64,000 nucleotides of DNA from Coptis chinensis. Taxonomy: Eukaryota; Streptophyta; Magnoliopsida; Ranunculales; Ranunculaceae. The stretch lies in the NCBI GenBank assembly GCA_015680905.1, contig CM027378.1:11327001-11391000 (forward strand), read 5' to 3'. The position numbers were made by a program, and so were the translations under genes. Shown piece after piece: positions 32,502 to 44,571 of this stretch (positions are counted from its first letter, which is position 1; each line of letters begins with the position of its first letter). The notes beneath the pieces are model-generated. The model ran no database searches, was not told the origin of the DNA, and saw only the letters and a list, made by a program, of their open reading frames with translations.

Positions 32502-34211
32502 TTATAAACACGCATTTATTCGAATGTTTATTGTTTTCAGTTACTTATTTTCTTAAGTCCGAGGTCCACAGTCCACAGTCCAAAGTCCAAAGTCCAAAGT
32601 TCGTATAGTCGTACGTTTTAGTCAAGTTACCTTACTCACGTGGGTTTGGTAGGATAGGTCGAGTAAGGGATCGTCCAAACCTTAGGTTTCGGAAAAGGTT
32701 CACAACTGGAATTACAACTTTTGGTGCGTAGGATTTTAGGTTTTTTAGTTGGTTTTAATTAAATTAACGGTAATGTAAATAATATAAATTACTACGGTGA
32801 TTATATGTAGATAAACCAAAATAGAGAAAAAGGGAGAGAGTTAATCATACTCATGCAAGAATCATTTTTAACAGTTTATATTACCACATCACTACATCTC
32901 TAATTCGTCTCGTGTTCGGAGACGACGTCGAGTATTGATCCCTAGCGCATGCCCACATCTCTGAGCCGTATCACACTAGCATAAGGAGTTGAACTAATAT
33001 TTCATCTCTGGAATATCATTTCAACTCCTGGCTCGATTCCACATCAGCTTGACAAATTGGAGAGCTGTCTGACACCATAGAGTCGTGCACGAGACATTTT
33101 GGGTCGCGCCCGAGACTGTTCTGGAGCATTAGCACTCCAAATTTGTACAGTCTCAGTCATTTTGGGACCGGAATGTCTAATCTATGCCTAATTCCTAAGT
33201 AGTGATTCTAGAATATTAACGAGTCAATCCGATTTCTCCACGATCGATAATCCTCCCCGGCGGGATTAGCTCATGGTCATTGAAGGAATAATAAAACTTG
33301 TTGTATACATTAAGTAAATAAATGCGACGGGAATTACACTAGAAAAGAAATGGTCATTATTAAGGGTAAAATGACTTACGATTTTTAAAAGGCATTTGGA
33401 AAGTAAATGATGGAATGTAAGTGCTGAATTAAAATTAACTACTGCTAAGCGGAAGCTAGAGCATAAAATGTTGAAGGAAAATATATGAAGGCCACCCCCT
33501 CATATATATAGGCTGATATATGAAGGCTACCCGTGAATGATTTAATTGAGTTTTGGCCTTATGCTAATTGAAACGTTCAAAACTTTGAAAACTTTGAGAA
33601 TCAAAGTTTTGTTTTTATCCGTTTTAATTTTGTCTTTTACCTTATTAAGGTTTCGTCCTTTAGCTAATTTCAATTCAAACCACCTAGTTTGAATTGGTAT
33701 GTGTCTTCTATATTGCGAGGTGGCACCAAATTAAAACCATCACTTGCCACTTGCCTATGCTGACTCGTCATGCCTTCTGGGCCCGTAGAGTGGGTCCACT
33801 TAGTATGTCCAATGGTAGTAAAACTTTATTTTGGCGCTTTTTACAACTTTCGTCTTTCGTAGAGTTTGTCACCTGCGTCGCCTCGGTAGTTCACTAGCCA
33901 ACGCCGGCACCCGATTTATCGATTTGAGCTTGGAAGTTTGTCGCTTCTTTATATGTGGACCCGCTACGACCGGTTACGTTCTTTTGGAAACTTCGGCTCT
34001 AGTCAGGCTTTATTGGGCTTCACTAGGGTTGAGTGGGAAACTTCAAATATTCCAAATTCCGTTTCGATGCACGCTTTTATCATTATATTTATTTTAAATG
34101 CGAAAACCTGCAAAAGTACAAAAAATATAATTATTACATGATTATTAAACACATAATCGACCAAAATGCTATGTCTCTCGGGGTTTAATATTACGGTTTG
34201 GGTGCTTATCA
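32502..34211 (-). repeat. 3' LTR of element C
   Basis: Begins on the minus strand at 34211 (TGATAAGCACCC), next to an eroded polypurine tract, and ends about 32502 in TTTATAAG, a degraded form of the TTTTATCA end of B. Repeated GGACTTT-type heptamers lie near the end (32558-32600), as in B. It has one copy of the ~180-base unit that is doubled or tripled in the LTRs of B. A TATA-like TATATATATGAGG lies near 33500-33512 on the minus strand. Confidence 0.8.
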
Positions 34212-35754
34212 CACCACCCTCACACAACATTTTGCTTGTCCTCGCAAAGAAAGAAGAGACATCAAAATGATAAGTGGTCAAAAAAATGTTGTCCTAAGCT
34301 AAATCTCATTTCTCATAGAGAGTCGCGGTTGCATTGACCGTATGCAACAAGGCCTTGGACCACTAGGAATTCTCTAGTGGACGAGTTATAGCCTCGTGAG
34401 AGTTTTCCAGAGAAGATACTCACAAACTTCATTTATACTATAACGACTCAGTAACAAAGGCTTGTTTCCTTAATTAATCTCAGGTATCTAGACATCTCAC
34501 TAGTAGGGGAAACAAGGATTTTATTATTTCGAAATTCAAGTTAATATACATACAATAATCGAAACATCTACGTATGAGCATGCATGCAGTGATCTAATAA
34601 TGAAATGTACGAGCAGGGCCGTTTCTGGATCCTTTGGATAGCGTCCTTAAGTAGGTTCTCACAGGTATGTGTCGAAACACAATTTCTCTCTTATTTTTCC
34701 ACTCAAGCTTTGCTATTTCCAGTATGAGAGAATAAGGTCTTCGAGATATTTATACTAGAGAATCCTTATTTTCTTTCCTGCTTCTAACATGGGTTTCCAT
34801 ACTTGGATTTTTCAAGCTTTTGTATTCCCTTTTGATTTGATTTTTTGAGGGGAATTCTAACCTTGATATTTCTTTTGATTTTTGGAAACATATTTCTATT
34901 TTTTTCTTTTTCTTTTCTTCTGAAATAGGTAACTGATTTTGATCTGTGACAAGGTTTTTCTCTTCATTTTTCTGCACTTCATCCTATTTCTCATACTCAT
35001 CATCTAGGTAGGCTTATTTATTTGTGGTTAATAGATGGGTAATGATTTTTTTGGTGAAGTAGAAAGGATTAATGAAAGGTTCAGTGGAGCGATTAGCGGT
35101 ATATCGATCCAAAGAAGGCCTAAATTCTCGCCTAGGATTTGGGTAGTGATCAAGTAAGTAGACGTGTGAACTTCTCTATTCGGAAGAACTACTCCTCTGT
35201 GTCATTACTCATATATCACACATTTTGAGGCTTTTGGTTAGATTCTTACAGGATATGGAAACTAAGTTGTCCAACAGTGGGTCCCAGAAACTTACTGCTG
35301 TGTACATTTAATGATAGTCAGTGCATGAATGCTCATAAAAAGATGTAAAAACTATTGCATATGTATTAAATTAAGTTTCTAAGAACAAGTCTTAATTCTG
35401 ATGCTAGGGTGAGATTTCTAAATATTTTTCATCATAGAAAGGGAAACGAGAATTTGTCACTAAATACGTTTATTTAGACATTAAGTAAACTATATACAAC
35501 TATGCATGCCTAATTTTTGCAAAAGGTTCTCACCACCCCCAAACAGTCGGACACTATGTCCTCAAAGTGTTAAGAGGAAGAAAGAGTATACCTGAGAGGC
35601 TTTAAGCAAAAATATAACTGACATCTTCCACAGAAATTTATTGTAACACACTATATATTATACATCATAAAAGTAGAAACACACTGTTAGATTAGCACAC
35701 TGTTAGGTTATTTATTTATTTCACATCACAATGTAAAACAAATATGTACATGCA
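34212..35754 (-). other. 3' noncoding region of element C with two purine tracts
   Basis: No gene. The tract next to the LTR (34212-34224, TGTGAGGGTGGTG on the minus strand) is eroded, while the internal one (35531-35543, TTTGGGGGTGGTG) is perfect. The sequence matches 6877-8666 (E) and 50306-52076 (B). Short open frames here are chance. Confidence 0.7.
35531..35543 (-). promoter_or_regulatory. Internal polypurine-like tract, element C
   Basis: Minus-strand TTTGGGGGTGGTG, identical to the 3' polypurine tract of B and E, but about 1.3 kb inside the element from its LTR. Candidate second plus-strand primer site. Confidence 0.6.
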
Positions 35755-35807
35755 TCAACTCACATTGCCCCAACCTTGAACTGGGGGATAGTCCATCCTT
35801 GCCTCGT
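35755..35807 (-). pseudogene. C-terminal tail of aORF-3, element C (other part at 54146-55037)
   Basis: The minus strand encodes ARKDGLSPSSRLGQ-equivalent sequence in the frame of aORF-3 and stops at 35755 with TGA; in B the same tail reads ARKDYPPVQGWGNVS. It is separated from the rest of the gene by 18.3 kb of element B. The first five bases (CTCGT, 35803-35807) are the target duplication. Confidence 0.7.
35803..35807 (+). repeat. Target-site duplication of element B, left copy (CTCGT)
   Basis: CTCGT at 35803-35807 directly before TGATAAG, repeated at 54141-54145 directly after TTATCA. Rejoining the two flanks restores continuous aORF-3 sequence of element C. Confidence 0.95.
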
Positions 35808-35953
35808 TGATAAGCACCCAAAACTGTAATATTAAACCCCGAGGGACATAGCATTTTGGTCGATTATGTGTTTAATAATCATATACTAATTATATTTTCG
35901 TACTTTTGCAGGTTTCCGCAATTAAAATGAAGATAGTGATAAAACATACATCA

Positions 35954-36306
35954 AAGTACAGGAATACGGGAACATTTGGAGTTTCCCACTCGACCCCGTG
36001 AAGCCGAAGTTTCCAAAGAAACGAGACCCGGTCGCGAACGGGCCCACATATAAAAAGCGGAAACTTCCAATGCTCAAATCGGATAAATCTAGGTGCCGGC
36101 GTTGGCTAGTGAAGCCGCCAAGTACAAGAATACGGAATATTGGAATTCCCGCTCGATCCAAGTAAAGCTCAACAAAGCCCCACTAGAGCCGAAGTTTCCA
36201 AAAGAACAGAACCAGTACAAGACGGGCCCACATACAAAGAGGCAGGAAACTTCCGAAGCTCAAATCAGATAAATCTAGGTACCGACGTTGGCTAGTGAAG
36301 CTGCCA
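35954..36306 (+). repeat. Two-copy ~180-base repeat in 5' LTR of B
   Basis: Units start at about 35954 and 36119 with AAGTACA(G/A)GAATACGG and contain GGGCCCACATA(T/C)AAA and CTCAAATC(G/A)GATAAATCTAGG. Each ends GTTGGCTAGTGAAGC. The 3' LTR has three such units and LTR C only one. Confidence 0.85.
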
Positions 36307-36680
36307 TAGCGACCGGCGAAACTTTAACTCAAGAAGGACAAAAAGTCGTAAAAGCGCCAATTTTTTAGGCCATACTGGACACACACTAAGTGGACACATT
36401 ATGCGGGCCCAGACATGATGAGTCAGCATAGGCGGGTGGCAGAGAATGGTTTCAAATTGATGCCACCTTGCAATGAGAGAAGACACGTACCTGTTCAAGA
36501 TGGAAATGAAATTAAGAAAAGGGACAAATATAAGGCACAAGCGGACGAAACTTTAAATAAGTTTTGTTTCATAAACAAAACTTAGTCACGTGAAAACAAA
36601 ACCTCGACATTCAAAGTTTTGAATGTCTCAAATGAAGTAAACAGCCAAAAACCGAATTAAATGATCCTCCAGACATCCGC

Positions 36681-36694
36681 CTATATATATGAGG
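36681..36694 (+). promoter_or_regulatory. TATA box of 5' LTR B
   Basis: CTATATATATGAGG, preceded by CATCCGC and kept in the 3' LTR (53125-53137) and in LTR C. Likely start of the genomic RNA about 30 bases further on. Confidence 0.65.
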
Positions 36695-37680
36695 GGTTCG
36701 CCTTCATTATAAGGTCTTCAGCATATTAATGCTTTAGCTACGTTTAGTTTTTCTTCAGTACTTACCTTCCGCCATTTTATTTCAAAGCACTTAATACGAT
36801 GGATTATTTTACCCTTAATAACAGATCATTTCTTTTCTTTAATAATTTACCCCGTGCATTTATTTACTTAATGTATCTGACAAGTTTTATTATTCCTTCT
36901 ATGATGATGAGCTAATCCCCGTCGGGGGGTTATCTTTTACTTCGTGTGAAAATCGGATTGACTTCGTTAATATTCTAGAATCACTACTTAGGAATTAGGC
37001 ATAGAATTAACATCCGGTCCCAAAATGATCGAGATCAGACAAAGTTAGATCTTGATGCTCCGAAACAGTCTTCTGCTAGCGTCTCTCTCGGCGTGTCGAC
37101 AACTCTCTCTAATTCGCCAAATGATGTGAACTTGTGCGGGGAGCGGAGATAATATACCGAGAGATGTGGTATTATTAAAACTCCTTATGCTAGTGAAATC
37201 GACCTAGAGATGTGGGCATGCACTAGGGATCAATACTTTCGGCGTCGTCTCGAAGCGAGGCGAACTAGAGATGTAGTGATTTGGTAATAAAAGCTGTTGA
37301 AAAATGATTCTTGCATGAGCATGATTAACTCTCTCCCTGTTTTCTACTTTTGTTTACCTATATTTAATCACCGTAGTAATTTACATTACCGTTAATTTAA
37401 TTAAAACCAACTAAAAAGAAACCTAAAATCCTACTCACTTAAAGTTGTAATTCCAGTTGTGAACCTATCCGAGCCCTAAGGTTTGGGCGATCCCTTACTT
37501 CGACCTATCCTACCAATCCCACGTGAGTAAGGTAACTTGACTAAAGCGTCTTTACTATCACGGACGTTGGACTTTGGACTTTGGACTTGGACTGTGGACC
37601 TCGGACTTTGGGTTGTGGACCTCGGACTTAAGAAATAAAAATGAAAAGCCGATAAACGTGTGTAAATTTGTGTTTTATCA

Positions 37681-38913
37681 AATGGCTACGCACCGCCGAA
37701 GGACTCTGGACTTAACGTAATAACCTGGAATACATCCATAAAACCCCTCCCTTTACCTCCTCATCTTTTTAATTTTCATTTTACATTTACAATACTAACT
37801 CTCTACCGTAATTTTTTTTACTAACAAATATCCGTGGAGCCAAGTTTTGTTTATTTTCATTAGCACATCTAAGTACTCCGTAGGAATTTGAAGTACTAAA
37901 CAGACAAAAAGAGTCTCGGGGCGAGGCTGAATTAGTAAGCACGCGAAACTAACCTGGAGTATCAACACTCCGGTTTTCGTGTACATGCCACTTTCCTTTT
38001 CAGTATTTTTTGGGCTCTTTGGTCCTGTTTTTCTAGTAAGCATAAGCTTGGGAGTAGTCGATCGCTATCGAGGAATCATGGGGGCCTTGGGTTTCAAACT
38101 CTTAAACTCCTCAAACTTTGTCGAGGATATTATTTGCTATAACCTGTTTTACCTCGTATATTTGTATGTTGGCATGAGAACTATGTGCATGTAAAGGTGG
38201 TTCGTCATCACATATTCACGTAACACAATTAATATGATTCGTATATATTTTGATATATGCGTAGCACCAAACCACTTGCTTAGAATATTTTTGTATGTGT
38301 ATGTTACATCAATTCACATCTGCGGTATTCAATTGCATGAGTTTGTTCTTGACATTCCCCTAACTTACGATATAACTTACACATAGTTGCATTATAGGTA
38401 ATATAGATTTGCATGGGTAGACTTTCTCACAGCGTAAACTAGTATATGTTAGTTAGTTTCTATTTTGGCATCTATCGTTTTTAATTGCATATTTAAGTAA
38501 TCAAGTCTCCATAATACACTAATCAATGAAATTAAAATAAAAAAAAAAAAAAAAAAAAAAAAAATAAAAAAATTAAAAATTAAAAAAATCATAGTAATTA
38601 AAAATTTCATCTAAATCATCTTAATAACACCCCGCATAATACACCATCATAAATCATCATCCTATTCCATCGATTGCCTAGGAAACTTGAAAAAATTGAG
38701 GTTGCCTAATTAAGGAACGTGCTAGCACGAACAACCTCCCTCAATTCTCTCGGGTAACACGGGCTTTGGAATATTCACCGCGCTATCCTAGCTTCCCTGC
38801 TTTCGAGTTAGCAACAGCTCAGGAAGACGTGCTTCAACTTCCTCCTTCCTAACTTCTAAAAACTCCAGTCATTATTCGTTCCTTATGAGCACTAAATTAA
38901 AATTCATATTTGT
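37681..38913 (+). other. Primer-site region and leader of element B
   Basis: TGGCTACGCACCGCCG at 37683-37698 occupies the primer-binding position but matches tRNA-Asp poorly (TGGCGCCGTTGCCGG expected), so it is mutated or misread. No coding signal. An A-run of about 25 lies at 38541-38565. The leader ends with GGTTGCCTAATTAAGG and short GC-rich runs. Confidence 0.6.
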
Positions 38914-40640
38914 ATGAGACTACGGTCTGGTAAACATAAGGAATTAGAACTTACATATCATCGTCGAAAATACAAGAAACAACTGTTTATGTTATCTCCT
39001 AGGCATAGTTCCTCCTCCGTAAATCAACCTCGTCAAACATCTCCGTTTCCATTATCTCCTTTAATTATGGCTGAAGAAAATCTCACGGTCGAAAACCCCT
39101 CCGGTTCTATATCTTTGCCTTACGGGGAATGACACGCTTCTGCATTAAACTCGATCGCGATTGTAGGTGATTTTCATTATTCCGCCAAACATTTTTGGTT
39201 TGTTACCTGTTTACCATGGTTTAGACCATGAAAAACCATACAATCATCTTCGTCCGGATGCAACAAGTAGTCACCACTTTCCGCCATCCGACCGTTACCA
39301 ACGAACAAGTCTTGCTTAGGTTGTTTCCCTTCACCTTAGGCGATAAAGCTTCAGTTTGGCTCGCCCGGACAAGCGCCCTAAATCCATTGACACATGGGCC
39401 AAACTTGTTCAAGCATTCATGATAAAGTTCTATACTCGAAGAAAACTACATAAATGCTTCAAAAGATTCAATTCTTTCGCCCGGCACCCCGGGAATCCTT
39501 TTCGAAGCGTGGCCATTTTTCTTGATCTACTTCTCGAATGTCCCCATCATCAACTCGACACCGCTGTATTAGTCCGTTCATTCTTTAATGGTCTCTCTGA
39601 TCATCAAAAGGAAACATTAGATATCATGAACGGCGGTTGTTTCATGGACAAGGGCGCTACTGAAGCATACACTTTTCTTGAGAAACGAGGCCTCCGCGAA
39701 GCACCCATTGGGGAAACACTGATTCTTCTAGGTCTTCTAAAGACACTCCTACCAAAGTTACGTCTATGTTCGAGGTCAAACCCGATCCAGAATTAAAAAC
39801 TCTAATCGAGTCCCTAAACAAAAAGGTTGATGCTCTTTCGGTACAAGTAAATGAACAAAAACCCAAACAGGTCATGGCTGCCAACGCTTCCCCATGCCCT
39901 CTTTGTTTAAGTCCTGAGCACGCCGATTCTTATTGTCCTTTGGTATCACGAGTGTCCTCCCCAACCTTCGAAGAGGTTTGTGCTTTCAACATCCCTAACG
40001 CACCTTTTGGCGACAACATCCGAATTTAGCTTGGGCACCCCTGTCCCAACAACAAGCTCCTTCGGTGGCAACAACGTTCTGTCGACCACCCGCAAACTAC
40101 AATTCCTATCGTCAAGGAAATCCTCCACAATTTCAGCAAGGGCAAAGTAATTTTCCCAACAACGCAAATATGGGATACCAAAACAACCGCAACCTTGTTC
40201 CCGCTAACCAAGGATATGGCTACCAAAATCAACCCGTGAATAATAACCGTGAACTAGTTCCTGCTGCTCCCTTAGCACAATCCACGGCCGATAAACCGGC
40301 GAAACTTTCCTGACATACATGAATCAACAGAATCAAATCCTAGCTTCTATCCATCGGTCTCTTCAGTTTGTTAGCTCGGGATAAAAGTCAAAAGGTTCCC
40401 TGGCCAAGCGGTTCCAAACCCTAAGCCTACAAACCGCCTTTGAACTCAACAATGCACGGGACTTAGTAATCCAAGCCGGGGTGAGGTAAATGCCATTACC
40501 ACTCTTCGTTCGGGCCCAACCATCGATAATAATGTATTATGCGGGCGAGGAATCGGCGGAAGTCACGACTAGCGTCCTTCCAACTCCTACCTCGCAACCT
40601 ATAACGGACGAAGTTGTACCATCAAAATCTACACCTCGTC
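38914..40640 (+). pseudogene. gag: gag of element B, many frameshifts
   Basis: MRLRSGKHKELELTYHRR begins at 38914. The capsid-like part is split: HGLDHEKPYNHLR-type sequence near 39220, then RLFPFTLGDKASVWLARTS, LLLECPHHQLDTAVLVRSFF and GLSDHQKETLDIMNGG. The zinc knuckle CPLCLSPEHADSYC (CX2CX4HX4C) near 39895-39936 is intact. The Q/N/P-rich linker follows (40065-40313: PPQFQQGQSNFPNNAN). Single-base gains and losses separate at least five frames. Same order as in A1, A2 and C. Confidence 0.8.
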
Positions 40641-41640
40641 CCTAGGAAAAGATACCACCGATCCTTATCGCGATTACGTCCAAAAAGCTCCGTTCCTGCC
40701 CGTTTGGTAAAGAACAAACATGACGAACATTTTGATGAGATTCGTGTGAAACCTTCAAAAATTGACCATAAACTTACCTTTTCTAGATCGCGCTAAAGCA
40801 TTTGCCCAAGCATGCCAAGTTTTTGAAGGACATGTGCACCACCAAACGACGTACGAATGTACCTCAACAAGCGTTCCTCACTGAACAGTTTCCCTCGATT
40901 ACCACTACTAATGGTGTGGTAAAGTACAAGGACCCAGGTCGACCAACTGTACCATGCACGTTAGGCGACAAGTATACCGCTACTGCACTTTTAGACCTAG
41001 GTGCCAGTGTTAACCTACTTCCCTACTACTTATTTAAACAGTTAGGTCTTCATGAATTGAAACCTACCAATATGACTCTGCAACTCGCGGATCGCTCCAT
41101 CAAGTACCCAAAAGGCATAGTAGAGAACGTTATAGTAAAGGTCCAAGATTTTTACTATCCAGTTGATTTTGTCATTCTAGATACTAAAGTAGCCTGTGAC
41201 TCCATCCCTATCATCTTGGGACGTCCTTTCCTTGCAACTGCCAACGCTCTCATAAATTGTCGGGACGGTTCAATGATATTGTCTTTCGGGAACTTTTCTG
41301 TCGAACTCAACGTGTTCAAATTAATGAAACAGTTTCCCGATCCTATAATGGAGGGCGAGATTAGCTTGGTTGATAGTCTGGAACATGATTATTTCGCAAA
41401 CTCTTTTCCCCGGGCGATACACCAATTTCTTTCTTTTGATAATCCGGAGTTTGGCGATGACTTCGTTACATAAGGGATGTCCATGCATTATTAGAGTCGA
41501 TTACCACTATTTGACCCTAATGCTACGGTGCAAACTAATTCGGAAGAACCGGATTAAGCTCTTTTTCCATTGAAGAGATGATCCCTCACGAATCCTTGAT
41601 CCCCAATCCTCCAACTCGGTTTTAAACCTTTACCCCTGAT
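40641..41640 (+). pseudogene. pro: Protease of element B, catalytic core intact
   Basis: The frame 40802-41473 (223 codons) starts with LPKHAKFLKDMCTTKRRTNV, carries the intact DLGASVNLLPYYLFKQLGL active site, QLADRSIKYPKG and IPIILGRPFLATANALI, and ends after HQFLSFDNPEFGDDF with a frameshift. The lead-in (40614-40796) is in another frame. It would mature gag-pol if expressed. It is closely related to the C protease but lacks the two stops found there. Confidence 0.8.
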
Positions 41641-43423
41641 TTGAAATGCGTGCATCTCGATCCCGATGGTAGTCACCTATAATAATTTCTGCTCACTTGA
41701 CTCTGAGGGCGAAGAGGCCGCGTTGATTCATGTCATTCGTGAACACCGCTCCGCTATCGGATGGTCCTTAGATGATATCAAGGGAATAGACCCTAGCATA
41801 TGCACGCATCGTATACATCTTGATGGCGGCACAAAGACATCCGCGAGAACCACAACGCCGCCTTAATCCCGCCATGAAGGAAGTAGTGAGAGAGGAAGTT
41901 CTACGTTTACTTGATCGCGGGTATCATATACCCTATCTCGGATAGTGATTGGGTTAGTCCTCCCGCGTTGTTCCCAAAAAGTCCGGCATTCAAGTTGTGC
42001 AAAATGAAAGTGGTGAGTGCATCTCCACTTTCGCGTTCCTTTGAAATGGAGAATTTGCATTGACTATCGCCAAACTTAATGCGAACCCGTAAAGATCACT
42101 TCCCTCTCCCATTCATTGACCCGGATGCTAGAGCGTTTAGTCGGTCATGCCTACTACTTGTTTTCTTGATGGCTATTCGGATACTTCCAAATTGTCATCG
42201 ATCCGCCCGATCAAGAAAAGACAACTTTCCGCGTGTCCCTTTGGAACCTTTGCATCTGAGGCGAATGCCTTTTGGTCTTTGTAATGCCCCGGGCACTTTC
42301 AACGCTGCATGCTTCACATTTTTAGTGATATGGTGGAGCGTTATATGGAAGTCTTCATGGTCGACTTTTCCATTTCACGGAAATTCCTTTGACGGTTGTT
42401 TATCCAACCTTTCTAAAGTATTAGCGCGTTCGAAGAGAAAAATCTGGTACTCAATTGGGAGAAGTGTCATTTCATGGTTACCAAAGGACTTGTTCTAGGT
42501 CATATTGTTTCAAAAGGCGGGATAGAGGTTGATAAAGCTAAAATTGTTAAAATTTCTTATTTACCCTTTCCACGCCGCGGTTCGGGATATCCGTGCCTTT
42601 TAGGCCACGCTGGTTTTACAGGAGATTCATTCAGGATTTCTCTAAAGTTGCTCGACCCTTAACCAATCTCCCTTGGGATCATGCGATTATTGACTTCAAT
42701 TTCAATTGCAAACAAGCTTTTGATACTCTAAAAACCGCTCTGACTACCGCTCCTATCATTCAACCCCCTGATTGGTCTCAACCATTCGAACTGATGTGTG
42801 ACGCTAGCGACTTTGCTATTGGTGCTGTGCTAGGCAAACGACGTGACGACAAACCCGTTGTCATTTACTACGCTAGTAAAACTCTTAACGACGCTCAACG
42901 TAATTATACCACAACTGAGAAAGAGTTCCTAGCTGTTGTCTATGCTTTGGATAAGTTTCGCCCCTACCTAGTTGGAACATCGACCATAGTATATACTGAC
43001 CATGCCGCAATTCGGTACTTACTCGCGAAAAAGGACGCAAAACAACGATTGTTCCGCTGGATCCTTCTCTTACAAGAATTCACCCTGGAAATCAAAGACA
43101 AGAAAGGAACCGAAAATGTCATAGCCGACCATTTATCAAGGCTGGTTGGTGACATCGATAGTGATGCTGAAGCTATCGGTGATTCCTTCCCAGACGAATA
43201 CTTGTACTCTATTTTCTCATCCCCATGGCACGCGGATATCGTTAACTACCTAGTTACTGAGGAAGTCCCCTCCTTTTGGTCACATCCTGATCATAAAAAG
43301 TTCTTATCCACTGTAAAATATTATTTCTGGGATGAACCCTACCTCTTTAAGTATTGTTCCGACCAACTCATTCGTTATTGCATTCCGATTGGGAACACAC
43401 CGGCGTATTATCCTTTGCCATGA
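41641..43423 (+). pseudogene. pol: Reverse transcriptase and RNase H of element B; RNase H nearly intact
   Basis: RT pieces: EHRSAIGWSLDDIKGIDPS (41666-41866), RKDHFPLPFIDPDARAFS where C and A1 have DQMLERL, MPFGLCNAPGTF, and VTKGLVLGHIVSKGGIEVDK. The FMDDFS catalytic site is out of frame and altered near 42355. From 42593 to 43423 an open frame covers the RT thumb and RNase [53 protein letters not shown], with all four catalytic acidic residues. The damage is concentrated in the RT fingers and palm. Confidence 0.8.
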
Positions 43424-44571
43424 ACAATCTTGCGGAGGTCATTTCGAAAGAAAGAAAACTGCGGCCAAGGTGTTACAATGTGGTTTTACTGGCCTACCCT
43501 TTTTTCGCGATGCACACGAACATTCGCGTAGCTTGCATTCGTTGTCAACACCTAGGTCGAATTAGCAAAGCGAAATATGATGCCCCTAAATCCTATCTTG
43601 ATTGTGGAAATTTTTGATGTTTGGGGCATTGATTTTATGGGACCCTTCCCTATTTTTCAAGGTTTCCTATACATTTTAGTCATTTTGTAGACTATGTGTC
43701 CAAATGGATTGAGGCACTTTCGCGTCGCTCAAATGACCATAAGGCTGTCGTGAGATTTGTAAAAGAAAACATTTTCTCGTTTTGGTGTTCCCAAAGCTAT
43801 CATCGATGATGGGGGGTACACATTTTTGTAACAAAATTTTTGGGTTTTAATGAAAAATATGGAGTTACTCACAAGGTTGCTACTCCATACCACCCACAAA
43901 CGCGAGTGGCCAAGTGGAAGTCTCCAACGAGAGATAAAGTCTATTCGGAAAAAATCGTCAACCCATCAAGAAAGGACTGGTCTCTCCGCTTTATCGGATG
44001 CCTTGTGGGCATACCGAAAAACATTTAAGACACCTATAGGGATGTCTCCTTACGCATTGTTTTTGGAAAACCTTGTCATCTGCGGTTGAACTTGAGCACC
44101 GTGCCTTTTGGGCCATCAAAGCCTCGATTACAATATCATCGAGGCAAAAGCGAAGCGAAAACTGCAATTAAATGAGCTAGAGGAGATTGAGTTGATGCTT
44201 ATGATCTCTCGAAATCCTACAAAGTTAATATGAAAATAGTGCCGACAAGCACATTTTTTATGGTGGGGATTTCAAAATTGGCCAAAAGTTTTTCTTGTAC
44301 AACTCCAGTTACACATCTTTCTGGTAAATTGAAAACCGCGATGGTGCGGTCCTTTCATTGTGTCGTTGTGAAACATTATGGGGCAATCTCTTTGCTTAAT
44401 CAAAAGATAACGATGAATTTCAAGTCAATGGAACAGCGCCTAAAACATTACCACAATTACGCTCACCGGATGTTGAACGGACTCTTCTTGAAATCCGATA
44501 TACACTTGACTAGATGTTTAGATGCGCGTACTTTCGATCTGTTTTCTATAGAGGGTGCGCCATTTTGGTAG
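43332..44571 (+). pseudogene. int: Integrase of element B, broken
   Basis: Pieces in three frames match the C integrase: the zinc module near 43430-43560 (ACIRCQHLGR), the core with GIDFMGPFP near 43627 and KWIEALSRRS, an altered AIIDDG (relatives AIISDG), then [13 protein letters not shown] and the C-terminal KTPIGMSPY and LLYNS-equivalent parts. Ends near 44571. Many single-base indels; not functional as read. Confidence 0.75.

Larger units (their letters stand above)
35808..37680 (+). repeat. 5' LTR of element B
   Basis: TGATAAGCACCC to TTTTATCA, 1,873 bases. It contains two ~170-190-base repeat units (35954-36306), a TATA box CTATATATATGAGG at 36681-36694 and GGACTTT-type heptamers near the end (37565-37632). 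The 3' LTR is 191 bases longer because it has a third repeat unit. Confidence 0.95.
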
